A DNA stretch of 64,000 nt from CAZNPL01 sp964574815 (GCA_964574815.1 CAZNPL010000015.1:62001-126000), one strand, 5' to 3'. Positions 18,354 through 28,184 are shown, counted from the first letter of the stretch. Numbers and translations: made by a program. The notes: a model not told the origin generated them from the sequence alone.

Positions 18354-21300
18354 TCAGCGGCGGCCGGCTCGCTTACCAGTTTTGCGTTTCGATCGCACGG
18401 CCTTTTTGGGCGATGTTTTCTTTTTCTTCTTCGCGGCGGTCTTTGCTCGACGTTTGGGCGCCGGCGCCTTCTTGCCGCTCTTCTTGGCCTTGGACGTTTT
18501 CTTGCGTTTTGCCGCGGCGGCGGTTTTCTTCGACTTAGTGACCGTCCGGCTCCTGGCCGTTCTGGTGGTGCGTTTTCGGGCGGATTTGGCCGTCGCTTTT
18601 CTCTTCGTCGTCCTGGAAGCTTTGGCCGCAGTCTTCTTGCGCGCCTTGGCACCAACCGTCCTCTTTACTTTAGCAGCGGCTTTTTTCGATGTCTTGCGGG
18701 CCGCTTTCTTCACAGCCCCGGCCGCCTTTGCTTTCGTTTTCGGCTTCGCGGGCACCGCTTTTCGCGCCTTTGCCTGCTGCGCGGCATGCCGTTTCTCCTC
18801 GATCACCGCCTGGGCCGCCGCGAGACGGGCAATCGGCACCCGGAACGGGCTGCACGATACATAGTCCAGCCCGATTCGATGGAAGAACTTGATGCTCTTG
18901 GGATCGCCGCCGTGTTCGCCGCACACGCCGATCTTGTGCGCCGGGTCGACGCTTCTGGCGGCCTTGACGCCCAACTCGACGAGCATCCCGACCCCGTCTT
19001 GATCCAGCGACTGAAAGGGATCGTCCTCGAACACCCCGAGTTTTTCCTGATCCACGTAGGCCGTCAGGAATCGCCCGGCGTCGTCGCGTGAGAGCGCCAT
19101 GGTCGTCTGGGTCAGATCATTGGTCCCGTAACTCATGAACTGCGAGACGTCGGCGATCCGGTCGCCCAGCAGCGCCGCCCGCGGGGTCTCAATCATCGTA
19201 CCGACCAGATAATCGATGCTTGCCGAAGCGTCGGCCAGCACGGCATCCGCCGTCGCGCGGACGCGGTCGGCAAGGATGCGCAGCTCCTTCGGATCGATCG
19301 TCAACGGGATCATGATCTCGGGCAGGACCGAGATGCCCTCCCGCTCGGCCTCGACGGCCGCCTCGATGATCGCGCTGGTCTGCATCTCGAGAATTTCCGG
19401 GTAGCTTAGGCAAAGCCGGCAGCCGCGATGCCCGAGCATCGGGTTTGACTCATGGAGCTGCTCGGTGCGGTTAACGATATCTTCGGGAGAGATGCCGGCG
19501 TAATCGGCCAGCACGCGAATGTCCTGCTCGTTCCTGGGCAGGAACTCGTGCAACGGCGGGTCTATCAGGCGGATCGTCACCGGCTTGCCGTCCATCACGC
19601 GGAAGATTTCGAGGAAGTCCTGCTTCTGGAATGGTTGAAGTTTGTCGAGCGCAGCTCGCCGCGCCGGCGCTGCGTCCGCGACGATCATGGATTGGATCGC
19701 CAATCGGCGATCCTGCGTGTCGAAGAACATGTGCTCGGTGCGGCACAACCCGATTCCTTCGGCCCCGAAATCGATCGCTCGGGCCGCATCGTTGGGAGCG
19801 TCCGCGTTCGTGCGCACTCGCAGCCGCCGGATTTCGTCGCACCAGCCCAATAGTGTATCGTACTCCCACGGCGCCTCCGGCTGCACCAGACGCAGGTTGC
19901 CTTCGTAGATGGCTCCGGTCGTGCCGTCGAGCGTCAGGATCTGGCCCTCGTCGAACGTGCGTCCGTTCAACGACATCGTCTTGGCCCGCTCGTCGATGCG
20001 CAGTTGGTCGCAACCGACGATGCAGCACTTGCCCCAGCCGCGGGCCACCACCGCGGCGTGCGAAGTCTTCCCACCGGTGGCCGTCAGGATTCCCGACGCG
20101 GCGTGCATACCGCCGACATCCTCCGGCGACGTTTCCTTTCGCACGAGCAGCACCTGCTCGCCTTCCGCCGCCCGCCGCTCCGCCTCTGCGGGGTGGAAGC
20201 AGACGATGCCTTGGGCGGCACCGGCCACCGCGCTCACGCCTTCACCGAGACGCCGCCGCGCCAGCTCGTCCGACGGGACATCGGGGTCGATGATGGGCAT
20301 GAACAGCCGCTCGATGTCGCGATCCTTGATCCGCAGGATCGCCTCCTCCCGGGTGATCACCGGCTTGGCCGCCAGTTCGGCGTAGTGTTTGGAAAGATAT
20401 CCCTTCTCGCCCAGTCGCTCGGCGTCAGCCGGCTTGAGCAAAGGCTGCGTGGCCTGCTCGACGGCGATTCGGAAAGCGGCCGTAGGGGACCGCTTGCCGG
20501 TACGGCACTGCAGTAGGTAGAGCGTGCCGCGCTCCACGGTGAACTCCAGGTCCTGCATCTCCTTGTAGTGGAGCTCCAGAATCGCCCGCGCCGCCAGCAA
20601 CTGCTCCCAGACCTCTGGCATGAAATCCGCCAGTTCCGCGACCCTCAGCGGCGTGCGGATGCCGGCGACCACGTCCTCCCCCTGAGCGTTCATCAGCAGG
20701 TCGCCGTACATCTCGTTCTCGCCGGTGCTCGGGTCGCGGGTGAAGCACACGCCGGTGCCTGAGTCCTGCCCGAGATTTCCGAACACCATCTGGCACACGT
20801 TGGCCGCGGTGCCCCCCAAGCCGGAGATCTTCTCCACCCGCCGGTAGGTCACCGCTTTTTCGGCCATCCAACTGCCGAACACCGCGTTGATCGCGCCGGC
20901 CAGTTGTTCTTTGGGATCCTGCGGGAAGTCGTGCCCGGTTGCGTCGCGGTAGATCGTCTTGAACTGGTCGATCAGGTCGGCCAGCTCCTCCTCGCTGCAT
21001 TTGACGTCGGTAACCTGCTCGTGATCGGGGATGCCGAGCCGCATGCGCGTGCGCAGGTTCTTGAGATTATCAAAGGCCTCGTCGAACCGGGCGCGATCGA
21101 TGCCGGCCGCCGTCGTGCCGTACATCGTGATCAGCCGTCGATACGCGTCCAGCGCGAAGCGGCGATCTTCGCTCACCCGGGCGAGTCCGTCGACGGAGCG
21201 GTCGTTGATCCCCAGATTGAGAATGGTCTCCATCATTCCCGGCATGGAGATCGCTGCGCCCGATCGCACCGAGACAAGCAGTGGGTCGTCCGGGTCCCCG

Positions 21301-21557
21301 AATTTCCGGCCGCACGTTTCCTCCACTTGCGCCAGCGCCTGATCGACCTGCGTCTCGAGCTCCTCGGGCCAGCGCTGGCCCAGCCGATAATACGCTGCGC
21401 TGGCTTCGGTGGTGATTGTGAAACCCGCCGGGACCGGCAGCCCGATGTTGGTCATCTCGGCCAGGCCGGCGCCCTTCCCGCCCAGCAGCGTCTTCTGGTC
21501 GCCTCGTCCCTCGGCTTTTCCATTGCCGAACGAATAAACGTATTTGGTGTCGCCCAT
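18354..21557 (-). CDS. ppdK: pyruvate, phosphate dikinase with histone H1-like C-terminal tail
   Basis: A 1067-residue protein. Residues 1 to about 920 form a complete PPDK, which interconverts pyruvate, ATP and Pi with PEP, AMP and PPi. Seen: the glycine-rich GGKGAGLAEM near residue 25 of the ATP-grasp part, the phosphohistidine loop TGGKTSHAAVVARG (about 460), and the PEP-site Cys in GVCGEHGGDPKSI (about 840). The usual family C-terminus SCSPFRVPIARLAAAQA is present, but translation then continues for about 146 residues (nt 18357-18794) made almost only of Lys, Arg, Ala, Thr and Ser, with no acidic or aromatic residue. This tail resembles bacterial histone H1-like proteins. ATG 21557 follows AAAGGA by 7 bases. 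A strong promoter lies just upstream. Confidence 0.95.
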   Translation of the reverse strand: MGDTKYVYSFGNGKAEGRGDQKTLLGGKGAGLAEMTNIGLPVPAGFTITTEASAAYYRLGQRWPEELETQVDQALAQVEETCGRKFGDPDDPLLVSVRSGAAISMPGMMETILNLGINDRSVDGLARVSEDRRFALDAYRRLITMYGTTAAGIDRARFDEAFDNLKNLRTRMRLGIPDHEQVTDVKCSEEELADLIDQFKTIYRDATGHDFPQDPKEQLAGAINAVFGSWMAEKAVTYRRVEKISGLGGTAANVCQMVFGNLGQDSGTGVCFTRDPSTGENEMYGDLLMNAQGEDVVAGIRTPLRVAELADFMPEVWEQLLAARAILELHYKEMQDLEFTVERGTLYLLQCRTGKRSPTAAFRIAVEQATQPLLKPADAERLGEKGYLSKHYAELAAKPVITREEAILRIKDRDIERLFMPIIDPDVPSDELARRRLGEGVSAVAGAAQGIVCFHPAEAERRAAEGEQVLLVRKETSPEDVGGMHAASGILTATGGKTSHAAVVARGWGKCCIVGCDQLRIDERAKTMSLNGRTFDEGQILTLDGTTGAIYEGNLRLVQPEAPWEYDTLLGWCDEIRRLRVRTNADAPNDAARAIDFGAEGIGLCRTEHMFFDTQDRRLAIQSMIVADAAPARRAALDKLQPFQKQDFLEIFRVMDGKPVTIRLIDPPLHEFLPRNEQDIRVLADYAGISPEDIVNRTEQLHESNPMLGHRGCRLCLSYPEILEMQTSAIIEAAVEAEREGISVLPEIMIPLTIDPKELRILADRVRATADAVLADASASIDYLVGTMIETPRAALLGDRIADVSQFMSYGTNDLTQTTMALSRDDAGRFLTAYVDQEKLGVFEDDPFQSLDQDGVGMLVELGVKAARSVDPAHKIGVCGEHGGDPKSIKFFHRIGLDYVSCSPFRVPIARLAAAQAVIEEKRHAAQQAKARKAVPAKPKTKAKAAGAVKKAARKTSKKAAAKVKRTVGAKARKKTAAKASRTTKRKATAKSARKRTTRTARSRTVTKSKKTAAAAKRKKTSKAKKSGKKAPAPKRRAKTAAKKKKKTSPKKAVRSKRKTGKRAGRR

Positions 21558-21604
21558 CCGTGAGTCCTTTCTCAATTGAGCGCGGTCAATTCGCAGGGGA
21601 TCGC

Positions 21605-21633
21605 ACTATAGAAACGGGGTGTCACGGTGTCAA
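21605..21633 (-). promoter_or_regulatory. sigma70-like promoter of ppdK
   Basis: On the minus strand, TTGACA (21628-21633) and TATAGT (21605-21610) are separated by exactly 17 bases, so the -35 is perfect and the -10 matches 5 of 6. Transcription would start near 21598, giving a leader of about 40 bases to the ppdK ATG. Confidence 0.7.
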
Positions 21634-21752
21634 CGAGCCGCGGATTGCACGACGACTGTGTACGGGGCGTAGAGTGGCCGGGAAGGTCATTGGACGCTGG
21701 TTCTGCGAATCCACGCGGCAATGGAGCGTCGGCCAGGGGGCGGGTGTGGAGC

Positions 21753-21782
21753 TTGCAAGATGGCTCCTGCGCGGGTTAGAAT
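21753..21782 (+). promoter_or_regulatory. candidate promoter of the pilus/secretion cluster
   Basis: TTGCAA (21753-21758) and TAGAAT (21777-21782) have an 18-base spacer, with 4/6 and 5/6 matches. The leader to the first pilB would be about 115 bases. It is plausible because the long downstream cluster needs a promoter in this gap. Confidence 0.35.
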
Positions 21783-21905
21783 GGTAATGAGCGGCATTGC
21801 GTACAAGTGCGGCTGTTGACCGGGGTTCGTTTCCGGCATTCCTCGATGCGATGCCCGAAACGCAAAGGCTCCCGCCTGGGTCGGGTGGCATAACGAAGGC
21901 GACGA

Positions 21906-23645
21906 ATGGCTCGACGACGCAAACAACTCGGTGAAATCCTTCTTGGATGGGATGCCATTACCAAGCAGGGTCTGAAAGATGCGCAGGAGTATGCTTCCGA
22001 ACACGGCAAGCGGCTTGGGGAGGCCATCGTCGAGCTCGAGCTCGCTGACGAAGAAGCCGTGACCAAGGCGCTGGCGAACCAGTTCAACATGGAATACGTC
22101 GACCTCGATCGCCACGTGGTGACCGCCGAGGCCGTCGAGCTCTTACCGGAGGACGTCATCCGTAACCATATGGTGCTTCCCATGGGGAAGGAGGACGGTC
22201 GGCTCAAAATCATCATCACGGATCCGCTCGATCTCGAGACGCTCGATCTGCTGCGCTTCCGGCTCAACACCGAACTGAGCCTGGCGCTGGCGCCGTTGAG
22301 CAAGGTGAAGGATTACATCGAGAAATTCGTCAACCCCATGACGGACGAGATGTCCAAGACCATGGCCAGCATCGACCAGGACGCGCCCGACATCGAACAC
22401 ACGGAGAAGGGCGACATGGTCGGGACCGCAGAGGGCGATGACGCCGATGCCCCGATCATCCGACTGATCAACCTGATCATCCGCGAGGCCGTCCGGGGTC
22501 GTGCCAGCGATATCCACATCGAGCCGATGGCCGACCGCGTGCGGGTGCGCTATCGGGTGGACGGCGTTTGCCGGGTCCGCGACGACATCCCGAAGAACAT
22601 GCAAAGCGCAGTCACGACGCGTTTCAAGATCATGTCCGGAATGGACATCGCCGAGAAACGTGTGCCGCAGGACGGCCGCATCAAGATGAAAGCCGGCGGC
22701 AGCCGGATCGACTTCCGAGTCAGCGCCTGCCCTGCCTATCACGGCGAAAGCATCGTCCTTCGTATCCTGCGTCCCGAGTCGGCCAACGTGGGCATCAACG
22801 TCCTCGGCTTCGAGCAGGACGACTATCAGCACTTCCAAAAGATCATCCGTCGCCCCAACGGTATCTTCCTGGTGACCGGCCCGACGGGGTCCGGAAAAAC
22901 CACGACTCTTTACGCGGCGCTGCAGGAGCTCAACCGCCCGGACAAGAAAATCATCACGGCCGAGGATCCGGTAGAGTACAACTTTACTGGTATGAACCAG
23001 TGCCAGGTCCGCGAGGAGATCGGGCTGACCTTCGCCCGCATCCTGCGCTCCATGCTTCGACAGGCGCCGAACATCATTCTGGTGGGTGAGATTCGTGACC
23101 AGGAGGTCGGCGACGTCGCCATTCAGGCCGCCCTGACTGGTCACCTGGTGTTCAGCACCCTCCACACCAATGATGCTCCCTCGGCGATCACCCGGCTGAT
23201 CGATATGGGCATCAAGCCGTTCCTGGTTGCCAGCTCCATCCAGGCCATCATGGCCCAGCGCCTGATCCGAACAATCTGCAAGGAGTGCAAGGTGGTCGAT
23301 CCGCAGCCCGACAAACGATGGCTGCGCATGCTCGACTTCAAGCCGCACGAATTGGAAGGCGCGACATTTTACAAGGGAGCCGGATGCTCGCGCTGCGGCG
23401 ACACCGGGTACCGTGGACGGCTGGGTATCTTTGAAATGCTCGAGATGAACACCGAGCTCCGCGAACTCGCCTTCAACCGGGCGCCGACCAGCGAGCTTCG
23501 TAGGGCCGCCAGGGCGGCCGGCATGCGCACCCTGGCGGGCGACGGCAAGAACAAAATCCTCAAGGGGATCACGTCTGCTGAGGAAGTGGTTCGAATCACC
23601 CAGGCCGAGGGCGTCCTCGAGATGGCCGGGGCGGAAGAAACGTAA
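21906..23645 (+). CDS. pilB: type IV pilus assembly / type II secretion ATPase (PilB/GspE), copy 1
   Basis: This is a 579-residue hexameric ATPase that drives pilin or pseudopilin assembly from the cytoplasmic side. An N-terminal MshEN/T2SSE_N domain (about 1-150, LGEILLGWDAITKQGL) precedes the motor domain. Walker A is GPTGSGKTTTLYAAL near 320, the Walker B region is NIILVGEIRDQEV near 390, and the His box is TGHLVFSTLHTNDAPSAITR. A tetracysteine zinc site is present: CKECK and CSRCGDTGYRGR. It is the first gene of the cluster and is followed by pilT. A second PilB-like gene at 24950 differs in its N-terminal domain, so the two ATPases may have different roles. Confidence 0.95.
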   Translation: MARRRKQLGEILLGWDAITKQGLKDAQEYASEHGKRLGEAIVELELADEEAVTKALANQFNMEYVDLDRHVVTAEAVELLPEDVIRNHMVLPMGKEDGRLKIIITDPLDLETLDLLRFRLNTELSLALAPLSKVKDYIEKFVNPMTDEMSKTMASIDQDAPDIEHTEKGDMVGTAEGDDADAPIIRLINLIIREAVRGRASDIHIEPMADRVRVRYRVDGVCRVRDDIPKNMQSAVTTRFKIMSGMDIAEKRVPQDGRIKMKAGGSRIDFRVSACPAYHGESIVLRILRPESANVGINVLGFEQDDYQHFQKIIRRPNGIFLVTGPTGSGKTTTLYAALQELNRPDKKIITAEDPVEYNFTGMNQCQVREEIGLTFARILRSMLRQAPNIILVGEIRDQEVGDVAIQAALTGHLVFSTLHTNDAPSAITRLIDMGIKPFLVASSIQAIMAQRLIRTICKECKVVDPQPDKRWLRMLDFKPHELEGATFYKGAGCSRCGDTGYRGRLGIFEMLEMNTELRELAFNRAPTSELRRAARAAGMRTLAGDGKNKILKGITSAEEVVRITQAEGVLEMAGAEET

Positions 23646-23734
23646 CTCAATGGGAACGCGACGCACGAGCCACCTTGGCCGGCGATCGCGCCGGTGGCTT
23701 GCGGCTAACGCACAGGTATTGAGGCAGTCATTAG

Positions 23735-24874
23735 ATGGCCACGATTCATATTGACCGCTTGTTGGAAACGTTGATCAAACGAGGTGGGTCCGACCTGCAC
23801 CTGTCGGTCGGCGTACCGCCGGTGGTCCGCTTGCACGGCCGCTTGCGCCAACTCGAGACCAAGGTGCTGACTCCGGAGGACACAACCGCGTTGATGAAGG
23901 CGATCACGCCGGAACGCTGCCAGCAGGAGATCCAGGAGGAGGGCGGGACCGACTTCGGTTTCGCATTCGGCGACGCCGGGCGTTTTCGCGTCTCCGTCTT
24001 CCGGCAGAAGGGCGCCCACAGTCTGGTGCTCCGGCTGATCCCGTCCCGGTTGCTCACATTCGACGAGATCGGACTGCCCAAGATGGTGCCCTCCCTGTGC
24101 CGTCGTCCCCGTGGCCTGTTCCTGGTCACCGGGCCCACCGGGTCGGGAAAGACCACGACGCTGGCCACCATGGTTGATCACATCAACCAGACGCTGGATC
24201 GGCACATCATCACCATCGAAGACCCGATCGAGTATTACCACATGCACAAGCGTTGTGTCGTGAATCAACGAGAGGTCGGCGTCGATGTGCCCAGCTTCGC
24301 TGAGGCGCTCCGCCGCGTCCTGCGAATGGACCCGGACGTGATTCTCGTGGGTGAGCTGCGCGACCTGGAGACCATCGAAGCCGCGATCACCTCGGCCGAG
24401 ACCGGCCACCTAGTGTTCGGAACCCTCCACACCACCGGCTGCCAGGGAACTGTCAACCGGATCATCGACGCCTTCCCGCAGGATCAGCAGGATCAGATTC
24501 GGGTCCAATTGTCGGTTACTTTGATCGCGGTGCTTTCCCAGGCCCTTTGCCCCAGGCTGCCCAAGGGCATGATCGCCGCCTACGAGTTCATGATGGTGAC
24601 GCCGGCCATCGCGAACCTCATCCGCGAGAACAAGGTCTACCGCATCGAGTCGAGCATCCAAACCGGCAAGAAGTACGGCATGTGCCTGCTCGATGAGCAT
24701 TTGTGGCAGCTCTACAAAGAGGGGTTGATCAGTGCCGAGGAGGCGGTCGACAAGTCGCGCAAGCCCGGCGAAATGCAGGACAAGATCGACGCCCTCGCCC
24801 GAGGCGTCGATGTGGAGTTTCCGCAACCGTCCGAAGACGGTAACGGGAAGAATAAGAGTAAAACGAATCAATGA
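23735..24874 (+). CDS. pilT: twitching motility / pilus retraction ATPase PilT
   Basis: This 379-residue ATPase powers pilus disassembly. Seen: the N-terminal PAS-like part with SDLHLSVGVPPVVRLHG, Walker A GPTGSGKTTTLATMVDHIN around 135, the Walker B region ILVGELRDLETI, and the His box GHLVFGTLHTTGC. The PilT-specific C-terminal signature ANLIRENKVYRIESSIQTG is present near 290, which separates it from PilB/GspE. It has no zinc tetracysteine, as expected. It lies between the two PilB-like genes. A retraction ATPase argues for a true type IV pilus, or a dynamic pseudopilus, rather than a plain type II secretion system. Confidence 0.95.
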   Translation: MATIHIDRLLETLIKRGGSDLHLSVGVPPVVRLHGRLRQLETKVLTPEDTTALMKAITPERCQQEIQEEGGTDFGFAFGDAGRFRVSVFRQKGAHSLVLRLIPSRLLTFDEIGLPKMVPSLCRRPRGLFLVTGPTGSGKTTTLATMVDHINQTLDRHIITIEDPIEYYHMHKRCVVNQREVGVDVPSFAEALRRVLRMDPDVILVGELRDLETIEAAITSAETGHLVFGTLHTTGCQGTVNRIIDAFPQDQQDQIRVQLSVTLIAVLSQALCPRLPKGMIAAYEFMMVTPAIANLIRENKVYRIESSIQTGKKYGMCLLDEHLWQLYKEGLISAEEAVDKSRKPGEMQDKIDALARGVDVEFPQPSEDGNGKNKSKTNQ

Positions 24875-24949
24875 CGCGGCGGTTCAGGCCCGCCGGCCGG
24901 TCGCGCCGACGCCGGCCTCAGCGAATCTCAGTGCACAAAGCGTGGTGAA

Positions 24950-26704
24950 ATGGTAACCAAACCTTCTGAAATGCCCCCCATCGAGCAACTTCGCGGACGC
25001 CAGCTCGGGCGCGTCCTCATCAAGATGAGCCTTCTCAAGCGACGCGACGTGCTCGACGCCCTCGAAATTCAGAAGCAGCGGGGCGGACCTCTGGGGGCCA
25101 TCCTGGTCGAGGCCGGTCACATCACCGAGGATCAGCTCAACCTCGCACTCGCCGCCCAGGTCGGGATGGAACCCGTCGATCTGGGGGCGATGGACATCCC
25201 GCAGGAGGTGATCGACCTGATCCCGGCGCAGATGGCCAACACCTACAAGATTGTCCCTTTCAGCTACGAGCGGGAGCGCAACCTGATCAAGATTGCAGTA
25301 TCCTCGCCGGATAACTTCCGCGCCACCGACGACCTGCACACGTTGATGGGCTTCGACGTCACCGCCGCCATTTGCGACAAAGCCTCTTTGCAGCAGGCGC
25401 TCGACAAGTACTACCCCGAAGAATCCCAGGACAGCATCACCAACATCATCGACGAGATCGTCACCGACGAGGACCTTGCCGCCTACGCCAACCGCGGCGA
25501 GAGCATTGATCTCTCCGAGCTCAAGGAGCTGGCCGAGGCCAACCCGGTCAAACGACTGCTCAACCTGGTGCTTCTGCAGGCGATCCGCGACAAGGCCAGC
25601 GACATTCACTTCGAACCGTTCGAAGACGAGTTCAAGATGCGCTACCGCATCGACGGCGTGCTGTACGAGATGGTGCCGCCGCCGCGCTACATCGCGATGG
25701 CCATTGCGTCCCGAATCAAGGTCATGGCCAGCCTAGACATCGCCGAGCGCCGCCTTCCACAGGACGGGCGTATCGAGCTGGTCGTCGAGGGCAACCCGGT
25801 CGACCTTCGTGTGGCGGTGCTGCCGACGATGTTCGGCGAGAGCGTCGTCATGCGTGTGCTGGACCGTTCCACCATTCAGCTCGATCTCGACAAGATCGGC
25901 ATGCGGGACGACGACCTCGACGTCATGTACCAACTGATCAAGAAGCCCAACGGCATCATCGTCGTCACCGGTCCGACCGGGTCGGGTAAGACGACCACCC
26001 TGTACGCCGCCCTCAACAGGCTTAATTCCCCCGAGGTCAAAATCCTGACCTCCGAGGATCCCGTCGAGTACGACATCGACGGTTTGGTCCAGGTACAGGT
26101 GCGACCGGAGGTCGGATTGACCTTTGCCCGGGCGCTGCGAAGCTTCCTGCGGCAGGACCCCGACATCATCCTCGTCGGCGAGGTCCGTGACCTGGAGACC
26201 GCCCAGATCGCCGTGCAGGCCTCCTTGACCGGACACCTGGTTTTCTCGACCTTGCACACGAACGACGCCCCGTCTTCTGTTGCGCGCTTGCTCGACCTGG
26301 GGCTGGAAGCGTTTCTTCTTACAGCCACAGTGGAAGCAATCGTCGCACAGCGACTGGTGCGGCGGATTTGCCGGAGTTGCAAGGAGCAGTTCGAACCGAC
26401 GGAAGAATTGCTCATGGAGCTCGGCCTGACCCAGGAAGATGTGGGCGGCCACAAGCTTTATTACGGCAAAGGATGCGATTACTGCAACAACACCGGCTAC
26501 CGCGGGCGGATGGCCCTGTTCGAAATCATGGTGATGGATGATTCCCTTCGAGAGCTGATCATGCGGAGGGCTTCGACCGGTGTCCTTCGCAACGAGGCTC
26601 TCAAACGCGGCATGCGTCCGCTGCGGGATTCCGGGCTGCTGGCGATCTACGACGGGGTCACCACCATCGAGGAAGTGGTCAAGGAGACCATTGTCGAGAC
26701 GTAA
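24950..26704 (+). CDS. type IV pilus assembly / type II secretion ATPase (PilB/GspE), copy 2
   Basis: This is a 584-residue second assembly ATPase. N-terminal MshEN domains (about 1-150) include LGRVLIKMSLLKRRDVLDAL and LGAILVEAGHITEDQLN. Motor domain: Walker A GPTGSGKTTTLYAAL near 342, the Walker B region DIILVGEVRDLET, the His box TGHLVFSTLHTNDAPSSVAR, and the zinc tetracysteine CRSCKE with CDYCNNTGYRGR. It follows pilT by 75 bp and precedes pilC by 129 bp. Compared with copy 1 it has an extra acidic segment near 165-180 (TNIIDEIVTDEDLA). Which copy pairs with the PilC downstream is unknown; proximity favours this one. Confidence 0.94.
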   Translation: MVTKPSEMPPIEQLRGRQLGRVLIKMSLLKRRDVLDALEIQKQRGGPLGAILVEAGHITEDQLNLALAAQVGMEPVDLGAMDIPQEVIDLIPAQMANTYKIVPFSYERERNLIKIAVSSPDNFRATDDLHTLMGFDVTAAICDKASLQQALDKYYPEESQDSITNIIDEIVTDEDLAAYANRGESIDLSELKELAEANPVKRLLNLVLLQAIRDKASDIHFEPFEDEFKMRYRIDGVLYEMVPPPRYIAMAIASRIKVMASLDIAERRLPQDGRIELVVEGNPVDLRVAVLPTMFGESVVMRVLDRSTIQLDLDKIGMRDDDLDVMYQLIKKPNGIIVVTGPTGSGKTTTLYAALNRLNSPEVKILTSEDPVEYDIDGLVQVQVRPEVGLTFARALRSFLRQDPDIILVGEVRDLETAQIAVQASLTGHLVFSTLHTNDAPSSVARLLDLGLEAFLLTATVEAIVAQRLVRRICRSCKEQFEPTEELLMELGLTQEDVGGHKLYYGKGCDYCNNTGYRGRMALFEIMVMDDSLRELIMRRASTGVLRNEALKRGMRPLRDSGLLAIYDGVTTIEEVVKETIVET

Positions 26705-26833
26705 GCACCGCGCTCTTCCGGACCGGAGCGAGGAGGAGGAGGAGCGGAGCCCGATCGGCGGCGCCGGTGATGAGCGACCCGTGCCAGGGCGCTCGAGCGC
26801 GGTAGCCAGTGCTTGATTCAGGGGAGCAGGAAT

Positions 26834-28087
26834 ATGCCCAAGTTCGCATACGAGGCCATGAACCAACAGGGGCAGGTGGTCAAGGACGAGATCGAGGCTC
26901 CGTCCAGCAAGGACGCCCTCGCCAAGATCCGGGCCCTCAACTACTTCCCTACGCGCATCCGTGAGAAGGGCGGCAAGAAAGCCGGCGCTGGTCAGGCCAA
27001 GAAGAAAAAGGGCACCGGGTTTTCCATCGGCGGCGTCAAGACCGCCGTCGTCACCCAGTTCACCCGCCAGCTATCGACGCTTCAGGACGCGGGCCTGCCG
27101 ATCCTGCGCAGTATCAACATTCTGGCCGACCAGCAGAAGCCGGGTCTGATGAAGAACGTTCTTCGGGGCGTCGCCGAGGACGTTGAGGGCGGCTCGACGC
27201 TGTCGGAGGCCTTCGCGAGGCACCCCAAGGCGTTCAACCGTCTTTATGTGAACATGATCGCCGCTGGCGAGACGGGTGGTGTGCTGGACACGATCTGCCA
27301 ACGTCTGGCGGAGTTCATGGAGAAATCTCAGCGGCTCAAACGTAAAGTCGTCGGCGCGATGATCTACCCGATCTGCGTCATCTCCTTCGCAGCGTTGATC
27401 GTGACGGGCATCATGATCTTCGTGGTGCCCAAGTTCGAGGAGATCTTCCGCGATTTCGACACCAAGCTGCCGGGCGTAACCGAGATTCTGATCGGCTTTT
27501 CCAACTGGATCGTGCAGGGTACGCCGCCCGGCTGGCTGGTGATGCTCCTGTCCCCGGTTGCAATATGGGTGTTTTTCAAACTGGTGCGCCAGTCCAAGGG
27601 GGGAAGGTACGTCTCCGACACGGTAGTCATGAAACTGCCCATTATGGGCGCTATCATTCAAAAGACCGGCGTGGCGCGTTTCACGCGAACCCTGGGAACG
27701 CTCATCAACGCCGGCGTGCCGATCCTCGAGGCCATCAACATCACCAAGGATACTTCGGGCAACGAGGTCCTTGCCCGGGCCCTGGAGGACGTGCACGACT
27801 CGATCCGGGAGGGTGACACCTTCGCCGGTCCATTGCGGGCATCCAAGACGGTGGATTCGCTGGTCGTCAACATGATCGACGTCGGCGAGGAGACCGGCGA
27901 CCTCGACAAAATGCTGATCAAGGTGGCCGACAACTACGACGAAGAGGTCGAGACCCTGGTGGGTTCGCTGGTCTCTTTGCTGGAACCGGTCATCGTCGTG
28001 TTGCTCGGCGGCATCGTCGGATTCATCGTCATCGCATTGTTCCTGCCGATGGTGTCGCTCATCAACAGCGTGTCGGCCGGCGGATAG
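26834..28087 (+). CDS. pilC: inner-membrane platform protein PilC/GspF
   Basis: This 417-residue polytopic membrane protein anchors the assembly ATPase and passes pilins into the fibre. Two T2SSF domains are visible: the first starts at QFTRQLSTLQDAGLPILRSINIL (about 75) and the second at ARFTRTLGTLINAGVPILEAINI (about 285). Membrane segments lie near 180-205 (VVGAMIYPICVISFAALIVTGIMIF), 225-255 and the C-terminal helix near 385-410. The basic linker KGGKKAGAGQAKKKKG follows a small N-terminal domain. ATG 26834 is preceded by GGGGAGCAGG. The pseudopilin genes begin about 100 bp downstream. Confidence 0.95.
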   Translation: MPKFAYEAMNQQGQVVKDEIEAPSSKDALAKIRALNYFPTRIREKGGKKAGAGQAKKKKGTGFSIGGVKTAVVTQFTRQLSTLQDAGLPILRSINILADQQKPGLMKNVLRGVAEDVEGGSTLSEAFARHPKAFNRLYVNMIAAGETGGVLDTICQRLAEFMEKSQRLKRKVVGAMIYPICVISFAALIVTGIMIFVVPKFEEIFRDFDTKLPGVTEILIGFSNWIVQGTPPGWLVMLLSPVAIWVFFKLVRQSKGGRYVSDTVVMKLPIMGAIIQKTGVARFTRTLGTLINAGVPILEAINITKDTSGNEVLARALEDVHDSIREGDTFAGPLRASKTVDSLVVNMIDVGEETGDLDKMLIKVADNYDEEVETLVGSLVSLLEPVIVVLLGGIVGFIVIALFLPMVSLINSVSAGG

Positions 28088-28184
28088 TCCGCTGGCCGCC
28101 GGGCAAACGATCCCGCCGGAGGTGAGCGCGGCATCGTCATGATGCGCTCGTGGTAAGCGCAGACAATCAAGGAGCCGACCGGCC

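Larger units (their letters stand above)
21558..21905. other. 348-bp divergent intergenic region between ppdK and the pilus cluster
   Basis: This region contains the ppdK promoter (21605-21633, minus) and a weaker candidate promoter for the pilus cluster (21753-21782, plus). No gene is supported. No repeat family member is seen. Confidence 0.6.
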
